A stretch of DNA of 28,980 nt from a virus. Every line of letters begins with the position of its first letter. Within the stretch, counting starts at the first letter, position 1. The notes beneath the pieces were generated by a model. The model was not told the origin of the DNA. It searched no databases and worked only from the letters and a program-made list of their open reading frames with translations. This document shows, in pieces, positions 28,017 to 28,980 of this stretch. The stretch covers positions 1 to 28,980 of IMG/VR virus record IMGVR_UViG_3300026136_000413. The stretch is one strand, 5' to 3'. Both the position numbers and the translations under genes were made by a program.

Positions 28017-28717
28017 TATCTCTCCTGTAGCGCCTGTCCTATTCCGTTGTGGAAAGGTGTTGTGATATAACTCAACACAGTCCTTTCTCCAGTTAATATA
28101 AACACATACACATGGATACCAGGCACCAGATTGTATGTTGTGTCTCCGCTTGTAAAAAATTCTTTTTCTATTTGCAATTCTATATCGTACCATGCCGCGT
28201 TTTGTGATTGCACTGCATCTGGTGATATGGATATTACTCTAGCATTTATGCTATCAAATTTTAATTGATCCTGATTTGCCAGCCTCACTTTTGCATCCAT
28301 TCCAACCGTGACATATCCTCTGTCTTTGACCAATAGTCTTCCATTCACTATAAGTTTCTGATCTAATGGTACAAGTATTGCTAGTCCGTCCCCCTGTTTG
28401 ACAACGGAACCTGGATTTTTATAAGTTAATTCCTGTATCCTACCATCAATGTTTGCAACAATGTTTCTAGGTTCGTAACCAACTCCAGGATTGATTGTTA
28501 TTATGACATCACCTTTCTTAACGACATCACCTTGTTTATAATTTACAGCAACAATTTCTCCTGTTACCATTGTTCCTAGTTTTGTAATATTTTTTTCAGG
28601 AACAACAATGCCAACTGCCTGTGTTGTTATGTCTACTTTTGCAAACCACATCCACACGAAGAATACCACGAATAGAGTTGTAATCGCAAAAAAGAATCTA
28701 CTACTTGCTTTTGACAT
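28016..28717 (-). CDS. HlyD/PrtE-type membrane-fusion protein without coiled-coil hairpin
   Basis: A 233-residue periplasmic adaptor of type I secretion type. Order: a TM helix (8-26), half a lipoyl domain (47-78, TGEIVAVNYKQGDVVKKGD) and the second half (88-116, IDGRIQELTYKNPGSVVKQGD). A beta-barrel part (120-215) follows, and the signature ending YNLVPGIHVYVFILTGERTVLSYI, very near to the HlyD C-terminus (LxPGMxxxVxIxTGERTVLxYL). Between the lipoyl halves, where other HlyD proteins carry a long alpha-helical hairpin reaching TolC, only a few residues are left. It would therefore not span the periplasm by itself. Overlaps the transporter gene by 17 bases. Confidence 0.82.
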   Translation of the reverse strand: MSKASSRFFFAITTLFVVFFVWMWFAKVDITTQAVGIVVPEKNITKLGTMVTGEIVAVNYKQGDVVKKGDVIITINPGVGYEPRNIVANIDGRIQELTYKNPGSVVKQGDGLAILVPLDQKLIVNGRLLVKDRGYVTVGMDAKVRLANQDQLKFDSINARVISISPDAVQSQNAAWYDIELQIEKEFFTSGDTTYNLVPGIHVYVFILTGERTVLSYITTPFHNGIGQALQER

Positions 28718-28980
28718 AATTTATTATTTCTCCCACTGCTTGGTCACGTTGTTTTAAAAATTCAGTTGCCTTGGCATACTTGCTGGTACCCTGTAATGCC
28801 CTCGCCGCCAATATGTTTGAACCAATTAGCAATCCAATGTCCAGTGTGCCTGCTATTATCATCATGGCACCAACTGACATGATTACTATTGTCTGTAGGC
28901 CATTTAAAAATATTTCTATGTTGCTTTGTGTGTCCTGTGACATAGACACATTCCTTTTCCATGTAATTAAAAAGTACATG
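28701..28980 (-). CDS. type I secretion ABC-transporter membrane domain, C-terminal end, no ATPase (runs off window)
   Basis: A frame open to the window edge. Residues after SQDTQSNIE show GLQTIVIMSVGAMMIIAG and TLDIGLLIGSNILAARAL. These parallel the last two transmembrane helices of PrtD/HlyB-type exporters (LQSxxLGLGAxLVI, then GxMIAASILxxRAL). It then ends with QRDQAVGEIINYVKSK, in place of the linker to the ATPase domain. Walker A and B sequences do not follow; instead the HlyD-type gene starts. An ATG at 28943 behind AAAGGA would give an 80-residue protein, but homology-like sequence before it (TWKRN) suggests the gene continues beyond the window. Inferred: a transporter that has lost its motor or uses one from elsewhere. 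Confidence 0.62.
   Translation of the reverse strand, partial: MYFLITWKRNVSMSQDTQSNIEIFLNGLQTIVIMSVGAMMIIAGTLDIGLLIGSNILAARALQGTSKYAKATEFLKQRDQAVGEIINYVKSK

Noticed and set aside
27891-28193. 100-codon frame ending with the 41-residue protein
   Set aside because: Its first 59 codons lie inside the HlyD-type gene in another frame; the flush TAATG overlap shows the real start at 28016.
1-28980. tRNA genes
   Set aside because: No cloverleaf or GGTTCGAATCC-type T-loop was seen in the gaps; the genes are so tightly packed that none has room.
25610-28980. Bacterial chromosome flank (host DNA next to a prophage)
   Set aside because: The cyclase block follows the phage genes with an 11-base gap, in the same orientation and style, with no integrase, attachment repeat or tRNA at the junction. 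Misassembly cannot be fully excluded.

Overview
The window looks like part of the genome of a large tailed phage of the T4-like marine myovirus type (the group that infects picocyanobacteria, SAR11 and similar streamlined bacteria). The evidence is a T4 gp31-like GroES, a block of long tail-fibre genes with the repeats typical of marine myophages, A-type Fe-S carrier, QueD, HIT and DEDDh exonuclease genes, and very tight packing. Every gene except one is on the minus strand, most junctions overlap by 1 to 40 bases, and there is no rRNA, tRNA, integrase or IS element. The host cannot be named from sequence alone.

Layout, left to right. (1) 1-2675: the start of an NAD-dependent formate dehydrogenase gene, a UV-damage endonuclease (UvdE), a ParB-fold protein, a DUF2061-like membrane protein, a GroES co-chaperonin and a conserved basic protein. 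(2) 2694-5111: a 2OG-oxygenase-like protein, a DnaE-like fragment without its catalytic motif, and two unknowns. (3) 5124-16834: virion adhesion module with five structural genes. These include an Ig-repeat protein, a 1909-residue fibre with about a dozen copies of one domain, and a 455-residue paralogue that looks like its collapsed version. A 52-codon gene lies between them. (4) 16867-17070: the only plus-strand gene, a small zinc-finger protein. (5) 17065-24760: metabolic and modification genes. They comprise two sialyltransferase-fold (GT42/DUF115-like) paralogues, a GT-A glycosyltransferase, an IscA-type carrier, QueD, an MBD4-like DNA glycosylase, a HIT protein, a DEDDh exonuclease, a second 2OG oxygenase and several unknowns. 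(6) 24813-28980: a membrane and signalling block. It has an exported small protein, two tandem one-TM coiled-coil proteins, a CHASE2 adenylyl cyclase, two small membrane proteins, a HlyD-type adaptor without its coiled-coil hairpin, and the end of a type I secretion ABC membrane domain that stops without an ATPase domain.

Three points stand out. First, the block at 25610-28980 is one overlapping run joining a CHASE2 adenylyl cyclase to a pared-down type I secretion apparatus, an unexpected assembly for a phage. Second, six genes share one architecture, a TTGACA-like box, 16-17 bases, a TATAAT-like box and then only 5-8 bases before the ATG, which predicts leaderless mRNAs from host-sigma70-type promoters. 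T4-late-like TAAATA boxes appear instead at the fibre genes. Third, the repair and metabolic cargo (formate dehydrogenase, UvdE, MBD4-like glycosylase) is unusual. All family assignments are from reading motifs; no search was run.
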